This document shows, piece after piece, positions 9,022 through 20,183 of a DNA stretch of 64,000 bases. The stretch is from Elioraea rosea (GTDB taxonomy: Bacteria; Pseudomonadota; Alphaproteobacteria; Acetobacterales; Acetobacteraceae). The notes below the pieces were generated by a model. That model saw nothing but the letters and a program-made list of their open reading frames with translations, did no database searches and had not been told where the DNA came from. Both the position numbers and the translations under genes were made by a program. The first letter of the stretch is position 1; the number at the start of each line of letters is the position of its first letter. Where the stretch lies: positions 16,542-80,541 of the forward strand of contig NZ_VFAC01000020.1 of NCBI RefSeq assembly GCF_007644105.1, in the 5' to 3' direction.

Positions 9022-9060
9022 GTTCACATCGTGAACGTCAAGGGTGTTCACAGGCTGAAC
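9022..9060. promoter_or_regulatory. Tandem operator: two GTTCA-N5-TGAAC dyads
   Basis: Two perfect 15-bp palindromes occur at 9022-9036 (GTTCACATCGTGAAC) and 9046-9060 (GTTCACAGGCTGAAC). Their centres are 24 bp apart. They fill most of the 70-bp gap between the dehydrogenase stop and the GTG start of the winged-helix regulator. This is the expected arrangement for an autoregulatory operator, probably bound by the adjacent regulator. Binding is inference. Confidence 0.7.
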
Positions 9061-9071
9061 GGCCAGCCGCC

Positions 9072-10418
9072 TCAGGCGAGGACCAGATTGGGGCCGGAGG
9101 CACCCGCCCGGCGGCAGGCGTTGCGGGTATCGACGACGAGCGGGCAGGCGGCGAGGAGGCCGGCATAGTCCACGCCGTCATGGTCGGTCACCACCATCGC
9201 TGCGTCGTAGAGCGCGAAGGAAGCGGTGTTCCACGGCACGGAGCGGCGGCCGGCGAGGTGTGGATACTCGCGTGAGCGACGAATCTCGGGAACGTAGGGG
9301 TCGTGGTAGTCCACCGCGGCGCCGCGCTCCTCGAGAAGCTCGATTATCTTGAGCGTCGGGCTTTCCCGCATGTCGTCCACGTTCTTCTTGTAGGCGGCGC
9401 CGAGCAGAAGGATCCGCGCGGCCTTCAGGCCCTTGCCTGCGCGGTCGTTCAGCGCGTCGGCGAGCTTCTGCACCACCCAGCGCGGCATGGCCGTGTTGAT
9501 CTCGCCGGCGAGCTCGATGAAGCGCGTCGCCACCTCGTGCTCGCGCGCCTTCCAGGTGAGGTAGAACGGGTCGATCGGGATGCAGTGCCCGCCGAGGCCC
9601 GGGCCCGGCCAGAACGGCATGAACCCGAACGGCTTGGTGGAGGCGGCCGAGATCACCTCCCACACGTCGATGCCCATCGGCGCGTAGATCTGCTTCAGTT
9701 CATTCACCAGCGCGATGTTCACCGCGCGGAAGATGTTCTCGGTGAGCTTCACCGCCTCCGCCGTCGCCGCCGAGGAGACGGGCACGGTGCGCGGAACCAC
9801 CGCGTCATAGAGCGCCAGGGAAAGGCTCAGCGCCTCCTCGCCCTCGGCGCCGACGACCTTGGGGATGCGGCTGGTCGAATGGTCGATGTTGCCTGGGTCC
9901 TCGCGCTCCGGAGAGTAGGCGAGGAAGATGTCAGTGCCGGAGCGGAGCCCGCCGCGCTCCAGGATCGGCTTGACCACCTCGGCCGTCGTTCCCGGATAGG
10001 TGCTGCTCTCGAGGATCACGAGCTGGCCCGGCCGCAGGGTCGCGGCGATCGTTTCCGCGGTCGCGACCACATAGGTCATGTCCGGCTCGCGATGGCGGGT
10101 CAGCGGCGTCGGCACGCAGATGAGAAGCGCATCGGCCTCGCCCAGCCTGCCCGGGTCGGCCGTCACGGCGAAGCGGCCGGTGGCGTTCATCGCCCCGATT
10201 ACCTCCCCGCCGATGTGATGGATGTAGGACCGCCCGGCTGCCAGCGCCTCCACCTTTCCCGGATCGGTATCGAAGCCGAGCACGGGAAAGCCGCGCTCGA
10301 CGAAGATCCGGGCAAGCGGCAGGCCGACATAGCCGAGCCCTATGACGCAGACGGTGGCCGTCCGGGCGGCGATGCGGGCAGAGAGGGCGGCGGCGTGGGG
10401 GGACGCGGGGGCGTGCAT
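9072..10418 (-). CDS. Nucleotide-sugar 6-dehydrogenase (UDP-GlcNAc dehydrogenase, WbpA-like)
   Basis: A 448-residue UDP-glucose/GDP-mannose dehydrogenase family enzyme that oxidises C6 of a UDP-HexNAc to the uronic acid with two NAD+. The N-terminal NAD site is VCVIGLGYVGLPLARIF. ESSTYPGTT and YSPEREDPGN are typical of the WbpA/WbpO branch. The catalytic cysteine is in GPGLGGHCIPIDPFYL, and AAYKKNVDDMRESP starts the C-terminal substrate domain. It is the first gene of the minus-strand polysaccharide cluster in this window. UDP-GlcNAc as substrate is inferred from the WbpE-like neighbour. Confidence 0.93.
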   Translation of the reverse strand: MHAPASPHAAALSARIAARTATVCVIGLGYVGLPLARIFVERGFPVLGFDTDPGKVEALAAGRSYIHHIGGEVIGAMNATGRFAVTADPGRLGEADALLICVPTPLTRHREPDMTYVVATAETIAATLRPGQLVILESSTYPGTTAEVVKPILERGGLRSGTDIFLAYSPEREDPGNIDHSTSRIPKVVGAEGEEALSLSLALYDAVVPRTVPVSSAATAEAVKLTENIFRAVNIALVNELKQIYAPMGIDVWEVISAASTKPFGFMPFWPGPGLGGHCIPIDPFYLTWKAREHEVATRFIELAGEINTAMPRWVVQKLADALNDRAGKGLKAARILLLGAAYKKNVDDMRESPTLKIIELLEERGAAVDYHDPYVPEIRRSREYPHLAGRRSVPWNTASFALYDAAMVVTDHDGVDYAGLLAACPLVVDTRNACRRAGASGPNLVLA

Positions 10419-10522
10419 GGCCGGGGCGGGTAGGGCGCGGCGGGTGCCCTGTCAACTGCGGCCTGCTGCCTTCCGCCTCGGGTCGGTGCCTGCCCCCACT
10501 CCTGCAACGTTTGTTACGAGAT

Positions 10523-10552
10523 TTGACATATGTCGCTCTGTGACGATGTTAA
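10523..10552 (+). promoter_or_regulatory. Possible promoter upstream of glycogen phosphorylase, with palindrome
   Basis: TTGACA at 10523-10528 is a consensus -35 box. The -10 is weak (GATGTT or TGTTAA, 16-18 bp downstream). GACATATGTC (10525-10534), a perfect 10-bp palindrome, overlaps the -35 and could bind a dimeric regulator. It lies about 60-90 bases before the glgP start. Confidence 0.35.
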
Positions 10553-10613
10553 CCTCGTGTGCATCGCGCCATCGCTAGAGTGTTCACCGAGGCAGGCATC
10601 GGATTTTCCACGC

Positions 10614-13100
<2,487 letters not shown>

Positions 13101-13122
13101 CGGCCGACCGGCACGCCGATCG

Positions 13123-14394
13123 TCACTCGTATCCGACGGCCTCCGCAAGAATGCGCCGTGCCGGAACTCCGCCCTGGGCCAGAGCGGCGCGTGCCGCGGC
13201 CAGCATCGCCGGGCGGCCATAGATGACATGGACCCAGGAGGTCTGCGGTTCGCGGCAGAAGCGCGTCAGCACCGTCGCGTCCAGCTTTCCCGTCACGCCC
13301 GTCCAGCCGCGCGGCGGCTCCGCTAGCACCTCCGCGATCGTGAGGTCGAGCGTGCGGCGCAGCGCTGCAAGCTCGGCGCGGGCGATCAGGCCTTCCTCGC
13401 GGCGTGCGCCGACGATCACCAGCATCGGCCGCCTGTCGCCGCGCGCCTCCGCCTCGCGCAGGATGGAGAGGATAGGTGCGACACCCGCTCCCTGCGCGAT
13501 CAGCACGAAGCCGCGCGCCTTGCGCGACAGAGGCATCATCCCGCCATAGGGACCGTCGAGCCAGGCGCGCGCGCCTGGCCTGAGCGTGCCGATCGTGTTC
13601 GTGAAGTCGCCCTCGCCAGCGATCAAAATTGTCAGACGCGTCGGATGCGATGGCGCGGAGGCGATCGAGAACGCATGCTCGCGAAGCGAGAACGGCCCGC
13701 GATCGAGGATCAGCCACACGAACTGCCCGGCCTCGAAGCGCAGCCCCGAATGGCCGACCGCCTCGATCGTCACCGCCCAGACGCCCTGCGTGTCGGGACG
13801 CACCGCGACGACGCGCCAGGGCCGTCCTCGGCGTGCCAGTGGCCGGAGGAGATAGACGTGCAGCATCGTGGCGGCGGCGACTGAAGCGAAGCCGAGCCAG
13901 ACCCACATCAGCGCCGGGTGCGCATCGGCCGGCGCCTCGATCGCATGCAGCGTCCCGACGCCCGCGACGGCGAGCGCAGCGGTGCCGTGCATCAACCGCC
14001 ACGTCTCGTGCCTGAGCGGCAGGCTGCGCCGGGTGAGAGCGGCGGCGAACAGGCCCGCGAGCAGAACGGAAGCGGCGATTCCGCTCCCCTCGGCGACGCC
14101 GTGCGGATCTGGGACGTTTTCATACAGGAACGGATGCAGGAGCAGGATCGGTACGGCGACATAGGCAGCGCGGCGGTGCAGCCGCATCACCGTATCGAGA
14201 CCGAACGTCACGGTAACGGGCCGAATCCGTCCGGCGAGCAGGAACTGCGCGAGGAGGACGGCAAAGGCGAGACGCGTCAGGGCGGAGACGACCTGGTCGC
14301 GTAGGCTTCGCTCATCGTGCATCAGCGCGGCGGGCCCGAGTGCGCACGTCGCGTAGAGCAGGACCGGCAGGAGGCGACGGGAGCCGAGCATCAT
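13123..14394 (-). CDS. Ferric-reductase-like transmembrane flavocytochrome
   Basis: A 423-residue membrane oxidoreductase. Residues 1-185 hold six predicted membrane helices with two histidine pairs, H73/H87 and H136/H150, each spaced 14 residues, the bis-haem pattern of ferric reductase-like domains. Residues about 190-300 form the FAD domain (FEAGQFVWLIL, REHAFSIASAPSHPT). Residues 305-420 form an NAD(P)-binding domain (LIAQGAGVAPILSIL). It would move electrons from cytosolic NAD(P)H across the inner membrane. Final acceptor (Fe3+, a periplasmic protein or oxygen) cannot be told. It lies 58 bases after the TetR-like gene and converges with glgP. Confidence 0.88.
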   Translation of the reverse strand: MMLGSRRLLPVLLYATCALGPAALMHDERSLRDQVVSALTRLAFAVLLAQFLLAGRIRPVTVTFGLDTVMRLHRRAAYVAVPILLLHPFLYENVPDPHGVAEGSGIAASVLLAGLFAAALTRRSLPLRHETWRLMHGTAALAVAGVGTLHAIEAPADAHPALMWVWLGFASVAAATMLHVYLLRPLARRGRPWRVVAVRPDTQGVWAVTIEAVGHSGLRFEAGQFVWLILDRGPFSLREHAFSIASAPSHPTRLTILIAGEGDFTNTIGTLRPGARAWLDGPYGGMMPLSRKARGFVLIAQGAGVAPILSILREAEARGDRRPMLVIVGARREEGLIARAELAALRRTLDLTIAEVLAEPPRGWTGVTGKLDATVLTRFCREPQTSWVHVIYGRPAMLAAARAALAQGGVPARRILAEAVGYE

Positions 14395-14452
14395 CCTAGG
14401 ATCGCAACCATTGCGTGGGCGCCGCCTTGTCCTGGATCAAGCGCAATCACCG

Positions 14453-15010
14453 TCAGCGTAGCGGCACGCCACGCAGGGAGGCCTCGAGCGTCCGTCGCGT
14501 GCGTGCCGAGCCCTCGGTTCCATCCACGGCGAAGGCGGCCAGCGTCGCGAGGAACGCGGCGGTGAGCGCGACTTCCTCGACCATGCGTGCGACGCCGCCG
14601 CGGTCGAGCAGCGCTGCTTCGCGGACCCAATGGATCAGCCGCGACAGGTTGAACACCATCGGCACCCAGGTGTGCGGGTGGCTCGGCCAGGCCTTCACCG
14701 CCAACATCCCGGTGATCGCGCGGCGGTGCGGCGCTGCGGCAGCGAACCAGCGCCACATCACCTCCTCTGTCCGTGCGCGCGGGGCGAGGCTGGCGAAGCC
14801 GGCGGGATCTTCCGGGCTGGCCAGCATCGCCCGCAGCAGCCGGTCGAAGGCGGCGTCGGCCAAGGCATCGGCGTCCCGGAATGTCGCATGCAGAGATGTA
14901 AGCGGAATGCCGAGCTCCGCCGCCACGTCATGCAGGCGCACTGCGTCCCAGCCATCGCGATTCGCCCGCGCAAGCGCGGCGTCGAGAATGCTGTCGGCGA
15001 GCCCGGTCAT
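14453..15010 (-). CDS. TetR-like transcriptional regulator (COQ9-like alternative)
   Basis: A 185-residue all-helical protein. The N-terminus has a TetR-type DNA-binding layout: ADSILDAALARANRDGWDAV followed by RLHDVAAELGIPLTSLHATF, with the recognition helix near residues 36-45. The rest is a helical ligand-binding domain with conserved-looking tryptophans. Alphaproteobacterial COQ9 proteins share this fold, so a ubiquinone-biosynthesis accessory role is the main alternative. It starts at ATG 15010, 41 bases after the TpsB stop, and likely belongs to the TPS transcript. Targets unknown. Confidence 0.7.
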   Translation of the reverse strand: MTGLADSILDAALARANRDGWDAVRLHDVAAELGIPLTSLHATFRDADALADAAFDRLLRAMLASPEDPAGFASLAPRARTEEVMWRWFAAAAPHRRAITGMLAVKAWPSHPHTWVPMVFNLSRLIHWVREAALLDRGGVARMVEEVALTAAFLATLAAFAVDGTEGSARTRRTLEASLRGVPLR

Positions 15011-15051
15011 CCGTCGGACTTGGTTGCGCGGGTGGAACCGCGCAAGCGGCG

Positions 15052-16818
15052 TCAGAATCTGACGACCGTCGATAGATACAGCCGCGGCTCGTTGCCGCTG
15101 TTGCCCGCAAGCACCTCGGCCGCGACGTCGCGCGTCAGGGGCTTGGCAAGCTCGACAGCCGCCGCGACCGCCTCGCCGAGCCAGAGGCGGATGCCGAGCC
15201 CGGCACTCGCGAGGCTCTGCGAGGCCTGGCCTGCCGTGGCGTTGGAGACGATGCCAACGTCGTAGAACAGGTAGGGCTGCACCGTCGCCTCGCGTCCGAA
15301 CGTGTACCAGCCGGGCAGGAACCCGGCCGACCATTGCAGCTCGACCGATGCGGCGATGCCGTTGTCTCCCGCGATCTCGGAGGGGTCGTAGCCGCGGCCG
15401 AAGCGCGCGCCGCCAAGGCCGAACTGCTCGAAGGCGACGAGGGGCGCCCCAAAGGACCATTGCCCCCGGGCCGCAACGAACACGCCGAACCCCGGATAGA
15501 GCGCATCGAGCGCCTGGGTGCGCGAGGCCTCGACGACGAGCCTGGTGAAGCGCGAGCGTGCCCCGGGGCGCGAGGCGTTGGTGCGGTTCTCCGGCGATGC
15601 GCCAAGCGCATCGAGGCCCTGCGACAGCTCCGCTGTCGCGAAGTTGAACCCGCCCCAGCCATCGGCGAGGTCGTAGGAAAGGGCCGCGCGCAGCGGGCGG
15701 ATATTGTCGTCGTAGGCGGGGGCCACGTCGCTCCGGCCAAGCACGTCGTTCGTGCTGTCATACGGCGTGAAAGCGAAGCTCGCGCGGAGGTTCTCCGCCC
15801 GGCTGCGGACGATCGGGTAGCTCGCGCCGACCGAGACGCCGACCGATTGGCCCTCGACATCGAGCGGGGCGAGGGTGAAGCCGGGCTGCGAGCGCGAGAG
15901 GAAGGCCGAGGCCGCGATCACCCAGCCGTCCGGCCCCACCGGCGTCTCGTAGCCGATCTCGCCGTAGCGAAGCTCCCGCAGTGGCGAGGCACCGACGACG
16001 CGAAACGCCATCCGGTCATAGGCGCGGATGACGGATGACACTGATCCCCCGGCCGAGGCCTGCCATGGCCCGACATAGCGGCTGCCGCGATTGTCGAGCG
16101 CGAGATACCCGTCCCAGGCCCGTCGGCTTTCCGCGGTGACGGCGAGCCGCGCGGCTCCCGGCGGGCCGGAGGGTGCAGGCTCGATCATCCCCTGCGCGCG
16201 GACGCCGGGAAGGTCGTTCAGCAGGAGGATCGAACGCTCGAGCGCGCGCAGCGTCAGCGGCCGCACGGCCATCGCCGCACGCTCCGCCCGCGCGGCGAGC
16301 TCTGGCTCAGCGGCGCCGGTGACCGACACCTCCGCCACGAACCCCTCGACCACGGCGAGCCGCGCCGCGCCGCCCTCGATCCGCTGGGCCGGAACGAGCG
16401 CACGGCTGATTATGTAGCCGTCCGCGCGGTAGCGTTCCGTGATGGCATCGGCGATGGCGTAGAGATCGGCCACCGCGACCTCCGTGCCGAGCAGATGCGC
16501 GAAGAGCGGCGCGAAGGTTCCGGGCGGATAGGCGGTTACGCCCTCGATCTCGAGCGCTGTCAGCGTGAAGCGGAGCCTCTCGGCGCCGACCGGCGCGCCG
16601 GGCGAGGGGGCGATGGGCGCGACGGGCTCGGGCGGGAGCGCCCCAGGCACCTGCGGTGCTGCCGGCGCCTGGCCCGGCAGGCGCGCGGGGTCGACGCCGG
16701 CGGGAAGCTGCGCCGGAACCTGGCCGAATGCCGGCAGCGAGGCGAAGAGTGCCGCGCCGAGCAACGCGGGGGCGAGAGCCGCACGCCCACGCCTTCCGGG
16801 TGCGGCGCGCGGCGTCAT
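15052..16818 (-). CDS. Two-partner secretion outer-membrane transporter (ShlB/FhaC/HecB family)
   Basis: TpsB transporter (588 residues) that exports the neighbouring FHA-type exoprotein through the outer membrane. It has a signal peptide ending near LPAFGQ. A proline-rich linker follows, then a POTRA-2 domain (about residues 84-160: FTLTALEIEGVTAYPPGTFA, YRADGYIISRALVPAQRIEG). The beta-barrel has the family motif FGLGGARFGRGYDPSEIAGD (VRGY/FRGYD-type). It ends in aromatic phenylalanine (STVVRF), the outer-membrane targeting signal. It lies 32 bases after the exoprotein stop, the standard tpsA-tpsB order. Confidence 0.94.
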   Translation of the reverse strand: MTPRAAPGRRGRAALAPALLGAALFASLPAFGQVPAQLPAGVDPARLPGQAPAAPQVPGALPPEPVAPIAPSPGAPVGAERLRFTLTALEIEGVTAYPPGTFAPLFAHLLGTEVAVADLYAIADAITERYRADGYIISRALVPAQRIEGGAARLAVVEGFVAEVSVTGAAEPELAARAERAAMAVRPLTLRALERSILLLNDLPGVRAQGMIEPAPSGPPGAARLAVTAESRRAWDGYLALDNRGSRYVGPWQASAGGSVSSVIRAYDRMAFRVVGASPLRELRYGEIGYETPVGPDGWVIAASAFLSRSQPGFTLAPLDVEGQSVGVSVGASYPIVRSRAENLRASFAFTPYDSTNDVLGRSDVAPAYDDNIRPLRAALSYDLADGWGGFNFATAELSQGLDALGASPENRTNASRPGARSRFTRLVVEASRTQALDALYPGFGVFVAARGQWSFGAPLVAFEQFGLGGARFGRGYDPSEIAGDNGIAASVELQWSAGFLPGWYTFGREATVQPYLFYDVGIVSNATAGQASQSLASAGLGIRLWLGEAVAAAVELAKPLTRDVAAEVLAGNSGNEPRLYLSTVVRF

Positions 16819-16850
16819 GCCGGTCCGGTCATGCCGTCTCCGGGCGGCGC

Positions 16851-19800
16851 TCAGCGCAGCGGAGGCGGCGCGACATAGCCGGCAAAGTACGGCACCGGTG
16901 CGGGGGCCAGGCCCTCGATCTGCTCGGCGAGCAGGGCGTTGGCGAAGACCTCGCTCGGGTCCTCGCCGTCGACCGAGACGGAGGCGGCCTGGAAGCCCTG
17001 CGTATCCCCGAGGCTCGCGGGAGTGAACCCGCCGGTGCCGGAGGCGAGGGAGGTGGTCACGAGCTGCGGCGCGCCGGGTGCGGTGATCAGCCGGAGCGCG
17101 TTCGTCCCCGGATCGGGCGCGTTGGCTACGGCAGGGCCGGCCGTGCCGCCCGTCGCAGGCGGGGCCGGAGGCGGCACGAGGGCCAGCACGATCTCGCTGC
17201 CGACGACAGCGAGCTGCGCGCCAGCCGCGAGCACGGATTGGTAGCGGGGCGAGGCGGAGAGGCTGTCGTTGACGGCACGCAAGTCCTGCAGAGAGATGGC
17301 GATCGTGCCGGGCGGTCCTGCGAGTGCGATCGCGGAGGCCGCAATCGTCTGGTTCGCCGCACCTCCCGCCTCGCCTGGCGCGGTACCGGGCATGGATTGG
17401 ATCGTGGTGCTGCCGGCCGTCACCGGCCCCGTCGGCGACGTCTCGCTCAGGCCGAGAGGCGTCGCGCCGGGGCTGGCGATGAGGGTGAGCGTCTCCTCGG
17501 TCCGCACTGTCTGCGGTCCGCCGCGGGCGCGGATGAACGCGGCCGCTCCTGCCCCCTGGAGCGTGATGCCGCGCGCGGCCTCGATCGACTGGCCGCTGCC
17601 TGCGGCAGCGATCCCCGCATTGCCGCTTCCAGACCCGGCGCGGACCGTTAGCGTCGTCGCCGCGGTCACGCTCTGCGCCCCTCCGATCACCTCGATCGAC
17701 GCCGCGCCATTCGCCGCACCGGTGAGCGTGACCGCGCCGCCGGAGCGGATCGTCTGGTCGCCGTTGATGGCCTCGATCGCGACCGTCGCGCCGGGCTGGG
17801 CGACGAGCTGCACGTCGCCCGTCTCGATCGTCTGCGCGCCTTCGGTGGTGGTGACGGTCGCGCCGCCCGAGCGCGCGAGAAGCGCAAGCCGCCCGGTCGC
17901 TGTGATCGTCTGCTCGCCGGCGGAGGTGGCGATGCGCGCACGCGAGCCGCTGCTGCTCCCGCCGTTCAGCGTCACGCCGCCGCGCGAGGTGAGAGCCTGC
18001 CCCGATCGAGCCGTGATCGCCGCCTCGCTTCCATTCGCCGTCACGGTGATGCCGTTCGCCTCGATCACCTGGGTGCCGCCGGAATGGACCAGCGACGTGG
18101 CGTTCGCGCCGCCTGACCGAACGAGCAGTGCGCCACCGGCGCGGATCGTCTGCATCCCCGCGCTCGTTTGGAGGCGGGTGTCGTTCGCCTGGGCCATCGC
18201 CGTGGTGCCGCCGAGGCCGACCCGCACGTCGCCGCCTGTATCGACCGTCATGCCCAAGCCGGCGAGGACGTGGGCGTATGCATCGCCGCTGCTGCCCGTG
18301 CCGGCCTCAAGCCGGACATTGCCGCCTGCCTGAAGCGATACCGTTCCGCTACCAGACTGGATGCGCGACCAACCGCCCGGCGTGTTCTCCTCGCTCGTGC
18401 TTGCGCCGCGGACGATCAGGTCCTGGCCCGCCGAGACGGTGACGGGTCCAGTGCCGCTCTCGACGCGCGCCTGCGCGCCCGCGGCCGTGGCGGAGATGAT
18501 CACGTCGCCGGTTGTCGCGGCGACCCGGACGGGCCCGGACGTGCTGGCCGCGACCACGTGCGCGCCGCCGCCGATGCGCACCGATGCACCCTGAATGTCG
18601 AGCGCCCCGGCCGCGAGGGTGATCGAGGAGCCGATGCTCGCCGCGCCGGTCGCCCGCACGACGAAGCCACCCGAGCCCGAGGCCGACACCGGCTGGAGCA
18701 CGTTCACCGCACCGCCGGAGGTGAGCCGAAGCGTCCCGGCGCTTGCCCACGCGACCGGTGCGGCGATGGTGATCGTGCTGGTGGCGAACAGCTCGACATT
18801 GGAGAAGCCGAGCTGCGAGACGACCGCCGAGGCGTTCAGCGCGATGTTGCCCGGCGTCGATGCGCCGGGGATGGTGCTGGTGCCGCCGGAGGAAACGACC
18901 GTGAGCGTCGTCGGATCGAGGAGAAGCGTTCCCCACTGGCCCGAGGGTGCGCGCAGGTCGGCTGTGCCGGCGAAGCTCAGCGCCTCGCGCCCCGAGACCT
19001 CTGCGAACCCGCCCGCGCCGCTGCCCGCGCCGCGCGCGGTGATGGCGCCGGAGAACTGCGTCGCCTCCTCCGACCAGAGCACCACGGAGCCGCCCGCGCC
19101 GGAAATGGTCGCGTCAGCGGCAAGCACCGCGCCCTGGTCGACGCGTGTCGTCCGCGCCGCGCGGGTGCCGGACGCGCCGCGTGCCGCGCCGCCGAGGTGC
19201 ACCGAACCGCCGCCGGCCGCGCCGGAGACATCGATCCGCGAACCGGAAGCCACGGCCACCCTGTCGCCGAGCACCGACACCGTGCCGCCGCGCTGGCGCG
19301 CACCTGCGCCGGTGGCGTCCACACGTCCGGTGACCGTGACGGTCGGCCCCTCCGCCTCGACCGTGCCGAGGGTGATGCTGCCGCCATCCGCCGTGACGCT
19401 GCGCGCCTCGATCACGCCGCCCATGTTCACCGCGCCCGCGAGCACGCCCCGCGCCTCGGCCACGGAGAGGCGCACGCGCCCGCCATCGGCCGAGATGCGC
19501 CCGGTGTTCTCGGCGATGGCGCCGGGAGCAGCGCGCACCGAGATCAGCCCGTCGCCGTCGAAATCCACCGTCGCCGCCGAGCCGCCGGCGATCTGCACCC
19601 GCCCGAGCCGGGCCTCGATCGTGCCGCTGTTGCGTGCCGTCGGGCCGACCAGCGCGGCAAGGCCCCCGCCCTGGACGGCAATGCGCCCCTCATTGACGAC
19701 CGCCGCGCCCGCAGCGGCCGGCTGGTCGAGCCGCACCTGGCCGTCGGCCATGAACTGCCCGACCGCGTCTGGGCTCATCCGCCCCGCGGCCGCGGCGATG

Positions 19801-20183
19801 CCTGCGGCATCGACCTTCGCGTCAGGCCCGAACCAGATGCCGTTCGGGTTGGCGACGACGACACGGCCGTTCGAGGACAGCTGGCCGAAGATGCGGCTCG
19901 GGTCGTTGCCCTGGACCTGCTGGACGGAGATCGAACCCGCCCCGGGCTGGCGGATGTCGACCGAGGCGCCGGAGCCGATGGAGAAGGACTGCCATCCGAT
20001 CACCGCACGGTCCGACCCCTGGGTGACCTGCATCCTGTTGGGTGCGGTGGTCGCGATGCTTGCCTGGCCGGCGATCACGGCGCCACCGGTCGGCAGCGTC
20101 GACGGGGCTGGCGGTTGCGACAGAGCCGCTGCGGGAGCGCAGAGAGCCGTTCCTGCCAGCAGCATAAGGCGGGGCACACGCAT
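16851..20183 (-). CDS. Filamentous haemagglutinin-type TPS exoprotein (TpsA)
   Basis: Secreted beta-helical protein of about 1110 residues. The start at 20183 (MRVPRLMLLAGTALCAPAAA) gives a clean signal peptide; an upstream in-frame start 12 codons earlier is charged and unlikely. The TPS domain follows, with GWQSFSIGSG and the conserved NPNGIWFG (NPNGI). The body is a rich Gly/Ala/Val/Thr beta-helix. Between 17462 and 18152 are nine Q-[TS]-[IV]-rung repeats of 24-29 residues. No adhesin, toxin or CDI C-terminal domain is seen; the last 100 residues are Pro-rich and end in APPPLR. Role in adhesion or biofilm is inference. It is much shorter than classical FHA. Confidence 0.93.
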   Translation of the reverse strand: MRVPRLMLLAGTALCAPAAALSQPPAPSTLPTGGAVIAGQASIATTAPNRMQVTQGSDRAVIGWQSFSIGSGASVDIRQPGAGSISVQQVQGNDPSRIFGQLSSNGRVVVANPNGIWFGPDAKVDAAGIAAAAGRMSPDAVGQFMADGQVRLDQPAAAGAAVVNEGRIAVQGGGLAALVGPTARNSGTIEARLGRVQIAGGSAATVDFDGDGLISVRAAPGAIAENTGRISADGGRVRLSVAEARGVLAGAVNMGGVIEARSVTADGGSITLGTVEAEGPTVTVTGRVDATGAGARQRGGTVSVLGDRVAVASGSRIDVSGAAGGGSVHLGGAARGASGTRAARTTRVDQGAVLAADATISGAGGSVVLWSEEATQFSGAITARGAGSGAGGFAEVSGREALSFAGTADLRAPSGQWGTLLLDPTTLTVVSSGGTSTIPGASTPGNIALNASAVVSQLGFSNVELFATSTITIAAPVAWASAGTLRLTSGGAVNVLQPVSASGSGGFVVRATGAASIGSSITLAAGALDIQGASVRIGGGAHVVAASTSGPVRVAATTGDVIISATAAGAQARVESGTGPVTVSAGQDLIVRGASTSEENTPGGWSRIQSGSGTVSLQAGGNVRLEAGTGSSGDAYAHVLAGLGMTVDTGGDVRVGLGGTTAMAQANDTRLQTSAGMQTIRAGGALLVRSGGANATSLVHSGGTQVIEANGITVTANGSEAAITARSGQALTSRGGVTLNGGSSSGSRARIATSAGEQTITATGRLALLARSGGATVTTTEGAQTIETGDVQLVAQPGATVAIEAINGDQTIRSGGAVTLTGAANGAASIEVIGGAQSVTAATTLTVRAGSGSGNAGIAAAGSGQSIEAARGITLQGAGAAAFIRARGGPQTVRTEETLTLIASPGATPLGLSETSPTGPVTAGSTTIQSMPGTAPGEAGGAANQTIAASAIALAGPPGTIAISLQDLRAVNDSLSASPRYQSVLAAGAQLAVVGSEIVLALVPPPAPPATGGTAGPAVANAPDPGTNALRLITAPGAPQLVTTSLASGTGGFTPASLGDTQGFQAASVSVDGEDPSEVFANALLAEQIEGLAPAPVPYFAGYVAPPPLR
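17462..18152 (-). repeat. Nine degenerate ~27-residue beta-helix repeats inside the TPS exoprotein
   Basis: Counting from the long start at 20219, repeats begin at Q690, Q717, Q741, Q770, Q796, Q822, Q849, Q877 and Q903. Each begins QTI/QSV-x-A-x-G-x-LTL and contains a Gly/Ala-rich turn. Spacings are 24, 26, 27, 28 or 29 residues. They are diverged at DNA level, so they are old structural rungs and not recent tandem duplications. Confidence 0.75.
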
